Source: Olsenella sp. kh2p3
Lineage (GTDB): Bacteria; Actinomycetota; Coriobacteriia; Coriobacteriales; Atopobiaceae
DNA: 64,000 nucleotides
Assembly: GCA_900119625.1 (NCBI GenBank)
Contig: FPKD01000001.1
Span: 372,001-436,000 of the forward strand
Direction of reading: 5' to 3'
Shown here: piece by piece, positions 34,756-41,969 of the stretch
Layout: every line of letters begins with the position of its first letter
Numbering within the stretch: the stretch's first letter is position 1
Notes under the pieces: generated by a model
The model's input: the letters and a program-made list of their open reading frames with translations, nothing else
Told to the model about the DNA's origin: nothing
The model's database searches: none
Translations under genes and position numbers: made by a program

Positions 34756-35243
34756 GTCACACACCACTTTCTCGTTGTTGGATGCCAACACGTACTGCCC
34801 GCAGACGGCCTTGGCAGCGTCCGCGGGTTGGTTCCACGCTTGATGTGTGTCTGAAGGTGCCGCGCTCTTGGCGAGCCATCGGGTCTCGCTCATGCAGCCA
34901 TCGTGACTGCCGGCAGGTGCGCGGTTGAACTGACATTCGAGGTAGGTTGCTTGCTGGAAGGGCTTCTCGTCTCAACGGGTGATGGCGGGCATTGCTCTGC
35001 ACCATCGTCGTGCCGTTTTGCTCGGGGTCTACCAACAAGTTTTGTTATCGCACTATTTGTTTTTTGTAATGTCGATATTAAGGAAACGTTTCTGATTGGT
35101 GTCATCGCGCCCGCAGGCGGTAGGCACTACTCCGCAAGCGGCTGCATATTATTTGAAGATTGATTTACCGTTATACATAGAAATGATTAACGGAAGGGCG
35201 AGAAAACGGCGCCCGAGAGGCGCTTTCGTACGTGGTCGCTGCC
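34756..35243. other. Gene-free spacer upstream of the purine permease
   Basis: No credible gene. It carries two regulon-like motifs at 35031-35072 and AT-rich sequence (35040-35100, 35140-35190) unlike the surrounding coding DNA. A purine riboswitch was looked for and not recognised. Confidence 0.6.
35031..35072. promoter_or_regulatory. Purine-regulon motifs upstream of the guanine permease
   Basis: ACCAACAAGTTTTGTTATCG (35031-35050) and a looser CACTATTTGTTTTTTGTAAT next to it. They lie about 280-315 bp before the permease ATG, so a long leader or a distal promoter is implied. Confidence 0.5.
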
Positions 35244-35289
35244 AAAACGGGCCTTCGGGCGTCAGATTCTCGCCGGAAGGCCCGTTTTC
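35197..35289. terminator. Bidirectional terminator within CCTTCGGGCGTCA repeat copy 2
   Basis: 35244-35288 forms AAAACGGGCCTTC ... GGAAGGCCCGTTTT, with T-runs on both strands, next to the 3' end of the first BMP lipoprotein gene. The preceding GAGAAAACGGCGCCCGAG and CGTACGTGGTCGCTGCC belong to the dispersed repeat also found at 17270, 62230 and 63108. Confidence 0.75.
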
Positions 35290-35331
35290 ATCATGCGACC
35301 AGCAGGAACGTCGTCCCAGACGTCAGCGCTG

Positions 35332-36420
35332 CTACAGCGTGCTCTTTATCGCATCGACGTCGTCGTCGGAGAGGAACGTGTCCGCCTTGATCTGCTCGGT
35401 GTACTTCGCAATCTTGTCCTGGACCTCCTGCGAGACCTTGTCGGAGTAGCTGCCCAGGTAGACACCGCCGTTGTCCATGTTGGCCTCTATCACGGCACCG
35501 TTGCCAAAGGAGCCGGCCTCGACCTCGTCCATGGCCTGGCCAAACATCCAGTCGGTAACGGTTGAGGTAATCACGCTGGGGTTGTCGGGCCCCACCGAGT
35601 CGATGGGCTGAGCGATATCGAAGTGCGTGTCGACGCCCGCCTCCTCGAGCGCCTGGCGCGCGCCGTTGTCGACGGCGGAGGCGTCACCCCACATGACGTC
35701 GACGTTGTTCGATGCAATCCACTGGTTGGTGATGTTGGTGCCAAAGGACGCATCGGTGAAGCCCGCATCAAAGTTGTAATGACCCTCGACCTGCGGGTTC
35801 ACCTTCTGCGCGGCAGCAAGGTAGGCAGCGTACTTGGTGAGTGTGGTGGGAAGGCGCATCCCGCCAATGAAACCAATCTGGCCCGCGTTGGTCATGAGGC
35901 CAGCCACCACACCGGCAAGGGCACCGGTCTGCTTGAGGTTCACCTGCACCGTCTCGACCTTCTCGAGGGTCTCGTAGTCTGCAAGGTCGGTGGCGGGATC
36001 GGTGTTGGTCATGAGGAAGTGCACGTTGGGGTTTGAATCCGCCGCCTCGGCAACAACGTCGCCCCAAGCTGAGACAAACTCATTGCCGGCAGCGATGATA
36101 AGGTCGACGTCCTGGTCCACATAGGACTGCGCCGCAGAGGCCGCATCGGCAGAGGCAGTGTTCTCCTTAGGCTCAAGCATCTCCCAGTTGGGATGTGATT
36201 CGATGGCCTTGGTAAGAGACTCGTAGTGCCCCTGACCCCAGCCGCCGTCGTTCTTGGGCCCGCTGATGACCATGGCCACCTTGTAGCTGCTCTTCTCAGC
36301 AGAGTCCGTGCCGGATCCGTCAGACGAGGACCCGCATCCCGCAAGTGAAAGCCCGCATGCGGCAACGGTCCCTCCCAGACCAAGCGAGATGGCATCCCTA
36401 CGCGTAACGTTTGTTGCCAT
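35332..36420 (-). CDS. BMP-family nucleoside-binding lipoprotein 1
   Basis: 362 residues. The signal peptide ends in the lipobox LSLAGC (Cys29), with twin arginines at 7-8 (VTRRDAISLG) that suggest possible Tat export. The BMP/PnrA-like periplasmic-binding fold follows (SYKVAMVISG, NDGGWGQGHYE, IGFIGGMRLP, DVMWGDASAV). It binds substrate outside the membrane and delivers it to the NupP/NupQ-type permeases encoded upstream. It is closely similar to the lipoprotein at 37070-38194, so one arose by duplication; they may differ in ligand. Confidence 0.92.
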   Translation of the reverse strand: MATNVTRRDAISLGLGGTVAACGLSLAGCGSSSDGSGTDSAEKSSYKVAMVISGPKNDGGWGQGHYESLTKAIESHPNWEMLEPKENTASADAASAAQSYVDQDVDLIIAAGNEFVSAWGDVVAEAADSNPNVHFLMTNTDPATDLADYETLEKVETVQVNLKQTGALAGVVAGLMTNAGQIGFIGGMRLPTTLTKYAAYLAAAQKVNPQVEGHYNFDAGFTDASFGTNITNQWIASNNVDVMWGDASAVDNGARQALEEAGVDTHFDIAQPIDSVGPDNPSVITSTVTDWMFGQAMDEVEAGSFGNGAVIEANMDNGGVYLGSYSDKVSQEVQDKIAKYTEQIKADTFLSDDDVDAIKSTL

Positions 36421-36460
36421 AGCAACCTCCCTCTCCCAGGCAGGCCTCCCTATGCCTGCT

Positions 36461-36958
36461 CTAGTCCCAATACCCCGCGTGAACGGCTGCCGCCTCAGCC
36501 TCGAGCTCGGGGAACGGTCCCACGACCTCGATGGGTTTCTGGCCAGCGGCAAAGATCTTCCTGCACGGCAGGTCAAACGTGGGGTTTTGCTCATTTGAGC
36601 CCGTGAGCTCGAGGAGCCTGCGCTCGGTCATGGCATAGACCACACGGCCCACGTTTCCCCAGTAGATGGCGCCAGAGCACATCGAGCAGGGCTCGGCCGA
36701 CGTGTACAGCGAGCAATCCCAGAGGTAGCTCTTCTCGTACTGCTGACTCGCACGCTCCATGAGCTGCGTCTCTGCGTGTCCGGTGCACTTGTGCGTCTCG
36801 ATCTCGACGTTTTCCTGCTCGAGGAGGACCGTGCCTTCGGGCGAAACCAGAATTGCCCCAAAGGGCGTGTTGCCGTGCTCGCGCGAGCTCTTAGAGACCT
36901 CTATGGCCCTTCTCAGCAGTACCAGATCCTCATCGTGCGAGAACTCCTTGCGCGCCAT
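36461..36958 (-). CDS. Nucleoside/guanine deaminase (CDA fold)
   Basis: 165 residues, zinc-dependent cytidine deaminase-like fold. The zinc ligands are His61 with catalytic Glu63 (TGHAETQL) and Cys91/Cys94 (AEPCSMCSGAIYW). The sequence style and the C-terminal YWD end match Bacillus GuaD-type guanine deaminases rather than TadA. It lies between two BMP lipoprotein genes of a nucleoside importer. It therefore probably deaminates an imported purine. A terminator hairpin (37022-37054) precedes it, so it may also have its own promoter. Confidence 0.88.
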   Translation of the reverse strand: MARKEFSHDEDLVLLRRAIEVSKSSREHGNTPFGAILVSPEGTVLLEQENVEIETHKCTGHAETQLMERASQQYEKSYLWDCSLYTSAEPCSMCSGAIYWGNVGRVVYAMTERRLLELTGSNEQNPTFDLPCRKIFAAGQKPIEVVGPFPELEAEAAAVHAGYWD

Positions 36959-37021
36959 GCGCTCTCTCCTCTCCGGCTCGCAGCGACGGGCAAGACCACC
37001 TGCCGCCACATTCGCGGTTAC

Positions 37022-37054
37022 AAAAAGGCCGCCCCCAAACGAGGGGACGGCCTT
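37022..37054 (-). terminator. Intrinsic terminator after BMP lipoprotein 2
   Basis: Minus-strand stem AAGGCCGTCCCC / GGGGCGGCCTT followed by TTTTTG. It probably reduces readthrough from the highly expressed binding-protein gene into the deaminase gene. Confidence 0.75.
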
Positions 37055-37069
37055 CAACGCAATGCAGCG

Positions 37070-38194
37070 TTACAGCGTGTTCTGAATGGCAGAGACCTCG
37101 TCGTCGGTGACGAAGGTGCCAGCCTTGATCTGCTCGGAGTACTCCTTGATCTTGTCCTGGACGTCCTGGGAGACCTTGTCAGAGAACTTGCCAAGCGTGA
37201 TGCCACCGTTGTCCATGTTACCGGTAATGGCCTTGCCGCCGCCGAAGGACCCGGACTCGATCTCGTCCATGGCCTGACCAATCATCCAGTCGGTGACGGT
37301 GGAGGTCACAACGGTGGGCTGGTCGGCACCCACGATGTCGATGGGCTGCGCGATGTCGAAGTGCGTGTCGGCACCGGCGGCCTCGAGCGCCTGGCGTGCG
37401 CCGTTGTCGACAGCCGAGGCGTCACCCCACATGACGTCGACGTTGTTGGAGGCAATCCACTGCTGCGTGAGGTTGGTGCCGAGAGACGCATCGGTAAAGC
37501 CGGCCTCGAAGTTGTACTGGCCCTGAATCGACGGGTCAATCTTCTTCGCCGCCGCCAGGTATGCGGAGTACTTGGTAATCGTGGAGGGGAGCTTCATGCC
37601 GCCGATGAAGCCGATGCTCTTGGTCTGCGTCATGAGGCCAGCCACCACGCCGGCGAGGGCACCCGTTTGCTTGAAGTCGGGAAGAACCGTCTCGACGGGA
37701 TCGAGGGTCTCGTAGTCGGTCATCTCGGTTGTGGGGTCGGTGTTGGTGATCAGGAAGTGAACCTTGGGGTGGCTGTCGGCCGCGTCGGCGACAACTTCGG
37801 CCCAGTCGGAGGCAAACTGGTTGCCGTTGCCGATGATGAGGTCGACGTCCTGATCGACGTAGGTCTGCGCCGCGGTTGCAGCGTCGGCGTCAGCGGTGTT
37901 CTCCTTGGGCTCGAGCATGGTCCACTTGGGGTGAGACTCCAGGGCCCTCTTGAGGGACTCATAGTGGCCCTGATCCCAGCCGCCGTCGGTGATGATGCCG
38001 CTCATGATCATGGCGACCTTGTAGCTGCTCTGCTCGGAATCGGACCCAGAGGCGGAGCTATCGGACGAGCTGGAGCTGGAGCCAGAGCCGCCGCAGCCGG
38101 CAAGGGCGAGCGCGCCCACGCTGCCGAGTCCCAGGACGATTGCCTGGCGCCTGTCGAGCATAGCGGCGGACAGAGACTTCTTGATTTCACTCAT
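37070..38194 (-). CDS. BMP-family nucleoside-binding lipoprotein 2
   Basis: 374 residues. Lipobox ALAGC with Cys34, twin arginines (LDRRQAIVLG), then a serine-rich linker before the PnrA-like domain (SYKVAMIMSG, TDGGWDQGHYE, IGFIGGMKLP, NNVDVMWGDASAV). It is the canonical binding protein of the importer because it directly follows the permease genes. It is paralogous to lipoprotein 1. The start MSEIKKSL follows AAAGGGC. Confidence 0.92.
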   Translation of the reverse strand: MSEIKKSLSAAMLDRRQAIVLGLGSVGALALAGCGGSGSSSSSSDSSASGSDSEQSSYKVAMIMSGIITDGGWDQGHYESLKRALESHPKWTMLEPKENTADADAATAAQTYVDQDVDLIIGNGNQFASDWAEVVADAADSHPKVHFLITNTDPTTEMTDYETLDPVETVLPDFKQTGALAGVVAGLMTQTKSIGFIGGMKLPSTITKYSAYLAAAKKIDPSIQGQYNFEAGFTDASLGTNLTQQWIASNNVDVMWGDASAVDNGARQALEAAGADTHFDIAQPIDIVGADQPTVVTSTVTDWMIGQAMDEIESGSFGGGKAITGNMDNGGITLGKFSDKVSQDVQDKIKEYSEQIKAGTFVTDDEVSAIQNTL

Positions 38195-38352
38195 GATGTG
38201 CCCTTTCCTTCCTCCGTTATGAGAGGCGCAGGGTGCGCCCCTCATCCCAAACTCTTCCCCTCTGAACGTTACTAGGACGCAGGGGGAATGAAACCACAGA
38301 GTAACCTAAGCGGCACCCACCCCTCGGTGACGGGCCGGGTACCTCTGGGGGA

Positions 38353-39285
38353 CTAGCGCTGCTCGCGGAAGTACGGCTGCCCGTTTGCCTTGGGGCCGGC
38401 GTGCTTGGAGCCAAAGAAGATGAGTGCCACGATGGTGAAGATGTACGGGATCATCTTGAAGAACATGACCGGGGCAGACTGGAACTGAGCCTGAAGCGCC
38501 ACATTGAGACCGTCGAAGAAGCCAAAGAGCAGGCTGGCACCCAGGACGCCAAGCGCGCTCCAACGGCCAAAGATTACCGTTGCCAGGGCGATGAAGCCGC
38601 GCCCCATCACGATGCCGTCGGTGTAGATGGGCGTGTAGCACAGGGTGAGGAACGCGCCGCCGGCAGCGGCGAGTGCGCCGCAGACGATGCAGGCCAGGTA
38701 CTTAACGCGCACGACGTCGATGCCAAGGGTCTCGGCCGCGTGGGGGTTCTCGCCCACGGAGCGGAAGGAGAGGCCGGCGCGGAAGTGCTTGAAGAAGTAG
38801 CGCACCAGGGGGACCAGGATAAACGCCAGGTAGGCAAGAAGCGTCTGGTTAAAGAACGCGTTGCCTATGAAGGGGATGCTCGAGAGCCCCGGAATGGCAA
38901 TGCTCGCCATCTGGTCGCCGGTGGCGTTGGCCGAGTTGGAGCCAACGAAGAGGTTGTAGCCAAAGAGCGCGATGGCCGGCGCCAGGATGTTGATTGCCAT
39001 ACCGGTGACCACCTGGTCGGCACAGAGCGTGACCGTGCAGAACGCATAGAGCATGTTGATGAGGACACCCGCGAGCATGGCAACGACAAGGCCCAGCCAG
39101 AGGTTGCCGGTCATCTTGCCAACGGCGAAGCCCACAAATGCGCCAATGGCCATAACGCCCTCGAGGCCAATGTTCACGAGGCCAGCTCGCTCGGAGAAGA
39201 CCTCACCTAGCGCCGCCAGCAGAATAGGCACGGCGCCCATGGTCATGGCCTTGAGGATGGTGGGAAGTGCAGTCATGAAGTCCAT
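38353..39285 (-). CDS. Nucleoside ABC transporter permease, NupQ/BmpC-like
   Basis: 310 residues, 8-9 membrane segments, BPD_transp_2 family. VLGASLLFGFFDG, GLVNIGLEGVMAIGAFVGFA and SVGENPHAAETLGIDV are the expected conserved segments. It forms the import channel with the 363-residue permease. Its ATG overlaps the stop of that gene by one base (TAATG). Confidence 0.93.
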   Translation of the reverse strand: MDFMTALPTILKAMTMGAVPILLAALGEVFSERAGLVNIGLEGVMAIGAFVGFAVGKMTGNLWLGLVVAMLAGVLINMLYAFCTVTLCADQVVTGMAINILAPAIALFGYNLFVGSNSANATGDQMASIAIPGLSSIPFIGNAFFNQTLLAYLAFILVPLVRYFFKHFRAGLSFRSVGENPHAAETLGIDVVRVKYLACIVCGALAAAGGAFLTLCYTPIYTDGIVMGRGFIALATVIFGRWSALGVLGASLLFGFFDGLNVALQAQFQSAPVMFFKMIPYIFTIVALIFFGSKHAGPKANGQPYFREQR

Positions 39286-40376
39286 TACGCGTTCACCTCG
39301 GCCTTCTTGGCCTTAGCGTCCTGCCTTGCGGCGACGTAGGCCTTGATCTTGGGGAGCTTGACGGCGGCCATGCCGGCGACGGCGAAGATGATGATGAGGC
39401 CGCGGATGATCTCGACGATGGCGGTGGGAACCCCAATGACGCTCTGCATCATGGTTCCGCCGGTGGAGAGGACGCCAAAGAAGAACGCCACGAAGATGGC
39501 AGCGATGGGGTTGAGCTGAGCGATGAGGGCAATTGCCACGCCGTCAAAGCCAAAGCCCGAGCCAAAGCCATCGGCCAGGCGGTACGGGGTCTTGCCGAGG
39601 AGCTCGACGGCACCGCCCAGGCCCGCAATGGCGCCCGAGAGGATGAAGGCGAGCAGAACCAGGCGACGCACAGGGAAGCCGTTGACCCTCGAGGCGATGG
39701 GGTTCATGCCAACCGCGCGAATCTTGAAGCCGAAGGACGTGCGGAAGATGACGTACCAGATGAAGATGCCCAGAACGATGGCGAGAATGACGCCCACGTG
39801 CGTGCCAAAGACCTCGGGCAGGCGCGCGGACTGCGGAATGGCGATGGTCTTGGGCAGGCCGTTATCGGAGTAGACGTTCTTGTAGATGTACTCCATGAAG
39901 TACATGGCCACGTAGTTGAGCATGATCGTGGTAATCATCTCGTTGAGGCCGCGGGTGATCTTCATGATGCCCGGCAGGAGCCCCCAGATGGCGCCAGCCA
40001 CGATGCCGGCGAGAAGCCCCAGCGCAAGGCCGGCAGGGCCCTCGAGCCCCAAGCCAAGCACGCACGTTGCGGTGGCGCAGCCGCCCATGATGAACTGTCC
40101 CTCGCCGCCCAGGTTAAAGACGCCGCACTTGTAGGCGAACGCCGCGCACAGGCCGGTGAAAATGAGCGGGCAGGCGCGCTCGAGCGTCTTGCTCAGCTTT
40201 GCGCCGTCACCCAGGGAACCCTGGATCATGGCCGCATAGCCCTCGAGCGGGTTCTTCCCCAGGCATGCGATGATGATTGCGCCGATGATCAGAGCCAGGA
40301 GCACGGCGACGACCGGCGTGAGGATCATCATGCGCCTCTCGCTGCGCTCCTCCGGGCTCAGAGCCTTCTTTGCCAC
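39285..40376 (-). CDS. Nucleoside ABC transporter permease, NupP/BmpB-like
   Basis: 363 residues, BPD_transp_2 family with about ten membrane segments. ERACPLIFTGLCAAFAYKCG, FNLGGEGQFIMGG and IRAVGMNPIASRVNGFPV are typical. It starts with GTG, preceded by GGAGGGGG, 12 bp after the ATPase gene. It works with the 310-residue permease and the BMP lipoproteins. Confidence 0.93.
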   Translation of the reverse strand: MAKKALSPEERSERRMMILTPVVAVLLALIIGAIIIACLGKNPLEGYAAMIQGSLGDGAKLSKTLERACPLIFTGLCAAFAYKCGVFNLGGEGQFIMGGCATATCVLGLGLEGPAGLALGLLAGIVAGAIWGLLPGIMKITRGLNEMITTIMLNYVAMYFMEYIYKNVYSDNGLPKTIAIPQSARLPEVFGTHVGVILAIVLGIFIWYVIFRTSFGFKIRAVGMNPIASRVNGFPVRRLVLLAFILSGAIAGLGGAVELLGKTPYRLADGFGSGFGFDGVAIALIAQLNPIAAIFVAFFFGVLSTGGTMMQSVIGVPTAIVEIIRGLIIIFAVAGMAAVKLPKIKAYVAARQDAKAKKAEVNA

Positions 40377-40388
40377 GTTAACCCCCTC

Positions 40389-41900
40389 CTACTTTCCTGC
40401 CATGGCGAGCGAAATCTCCTTGATGGGAGGATTCGCACCCGGATACGTCCCCATGATCTGGCCCTCGAAGAGCACCACGATGCGGTCGGAAAGCTTGAGC
40501 ACCTCGTCGAAGTCTGCCGAGATGAGAAGCACCGCGCACCCGGCGTCGCGCTGGGCCACGATCTGGTTGTGGATGAACTCGGTGGCGCCAATGTCCAGTC
40601 CGCGAGTGGGATAGACCGCCACGAGGAGCTTGGGGTGCCCCTCAAGCTCACGGGCAAGAATGACCTTCTGCTGGTTGCCGCCGGAGAGGCTGCGGGCCGT
40701 CTGGTCAACGGAGGTGCAACGGATGTCGTTCTCCTCGCGCAGGCGCTCGGCATAGGAGTGAATCTCGCCCATCTTGAGCCACTTGCCATGGCCGAGGGAG
40801 AACTGGTCGGACTCGGTCTGCTTGAGCACGAGGTTCTCGGCGATGGTCATGTCTCCCACAAGGCCCATCTTGTTGCGGTCCTCGGGGATGTTGCCCAGGC
40901 CGGCATCGATGAAGGTCTCGGGCGAGAAGACCGCAATCTCGGTTCCGTCGGGGCCAATGACCTTACCGGAGTCTGGCTTCACCAGGCCAGTCACGACCTC
41001 GGCCAGAGGTGTCTGGCCGTTGCCGTCGATGCCTGCGACGCCCAGGATCTCTCCCTTGTGGATGGTGAGCGAGACGTCCTTCAGGCCGCCGTGCTTAATC
41101 TCGGGATGGTACGAGACGTTCTGGAGGACGAACTCGTCCTTGGTGGCGCCGGTGACCTTCTCGTAGGTGTTCTCGACGAACTTCTGGCCAATCATGAGGT
41201 CCGCGAGCTCCTGCTCGGTGGTGTCGGCAACGCGCAACGTCTCGACCGTCTCGCCGCGGCGAAGCACTGTGACGCGGTCGGAGATGCGCATGACCTCGCG
41301 CATCTTGTGGGAGATGAAGACGATGCCCTTGCCCTCGGCGGTGAGCGAACGCATGATGTCGAAGAGGCCCTCGACCTCAAGGTCGGTGAGGACGGCCGTG
41401 GGCTCGTCGAGGATAAGCAGGTCTGCCCCGCGGAACAGCACCTTCATAATCTCAACGCGCTGCTGCATGCCAATGGACATGTCGCCGACCTTCTCGTCGA
41501 GGTCAATCTCAAGGCCGTAGCGGTCCATGATGTCCTCAACGGTCTTGCGATCCTCGCCTTCCTGCAGAAGCGGCGAGTTGTGGCGCTTGTCGCCCAGGAT
41601 GATGTTCTCGAGGCCCGTCATATCATCGATGAGCATGAAGTGCTGGTGGACCATGCCAATGCCCTGCTCCACGGCCACTCGCGGCGAGGAGATGCTCACC
41701 TCCTTGCCGTGCATGAAGATCTTGCCCTCGGTGGGCTGGTAAAGCCCTATGAGGACGTTCATGAGCGTGGACTTGCCTGCGCCGTTTTCGCCCAGGAGGG
41801 TGTGCACCTCCCCCTCCTGAACGTCGAACGTCACATTCTTGTTCGCGTAGAACGAACCGAAGCGCTTGCTGATGTTCTCCATTCTCAGCAACTCGGCCAT
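40389..41900 (-). CDS. Nucleoside ABC transporter ATPase, NupO/BmpA-operon type (two ABC domains)
   Basis: 503 residues with tandem ATPase domains, sugar/nucleoside importer class. Domain 1 has Walker A LGENGAGKST (37-46), signature SIGMQQRVEIMK and Walker B LLILDEPTAVL. Domain 2 has a degenerate P-loop (GIDGNGQTPLAE) and the signature SLSGGNQQKVILAREL, which is normal for the second half of this family. It is the first gene of the importer operon, with a weak regulon motif 44 bp upstream. Confidence 0.95.
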   Translation of the reverse strand: MAELLRMENISKRFGSFYANKNVTFDVQEGEVHTLLGENGAGKSTLMNVLIGLYQPTEGKIFMHGKEVSISSPRVAVEQGIGMVHQHFMLIDDMTGLENIILGDKRHNSPLLQEGEDRKTVEDIMDRYGLEIDLDEKVGDMSIGMQQRVEIMKVLFRGADLLILDEPTAVLTDLEVEGLFDIMRSLTAEGKGIVFISHKMREVMRISDRVTVLRRGETVETLRVADTTEQELADLMIGQKFVENTYEKVTGATKDEFVLQNVSYHPEIKHGGLKDVSLTIHKGEILGVAGIDGNGQTPLAEVVTGLVKPDSGKVIGPDGTEIAVFSPETFIDAGLGNIPEDRNKMGLVGDMTIAENLVLKQTESDQFSLGHGKWLKMGEIHSYAERLREENDIRCTSVDQTARSLSGGNQQKVILARELEGHPKLLVAVYPTRGLDIGATEFIHNQIVAQRDAGCAVLLISADFDEVLKLSDRIVVLFEGQIMGTYPGANPPIKEISLAMAGK

Positions 41901-41943
41901 GCCTACCGCCTTTCGCCGACAAACGCTATCAAACCGTCAGTTG

Positions 41944-41960
41944 AGCAAACGAATTGTTGC
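41944..41960. promoter_or_regulatory. Weak purine-regulon motif upstream of the nucleoside importer
   Basis: GAGCAAACGAATTGTTGCA region: half-sites GCAA...TTGTTGC match the consensus core but less well than other sites. It lies in the 69-bp gap between xdhD and the ATPase gene. Confidence 0.4.
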
Positions 41961-41969
41961 ATCCGCGTG

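Noticed and set aside
34756..35100. Possible purine riboswitch upstream of the guanine permease
   Set aside because: The conserved loop sequences of the purine aptamer could not be found on the minus strand. Operator-like motifs explain regulation better.
40389..41900. Apparent loss of the second Walker A in the nucleoside importer ATPase
   Set aside because: A degenerate second P-loop (GIDGNGQ) is normal for this class of tandem ATPases.
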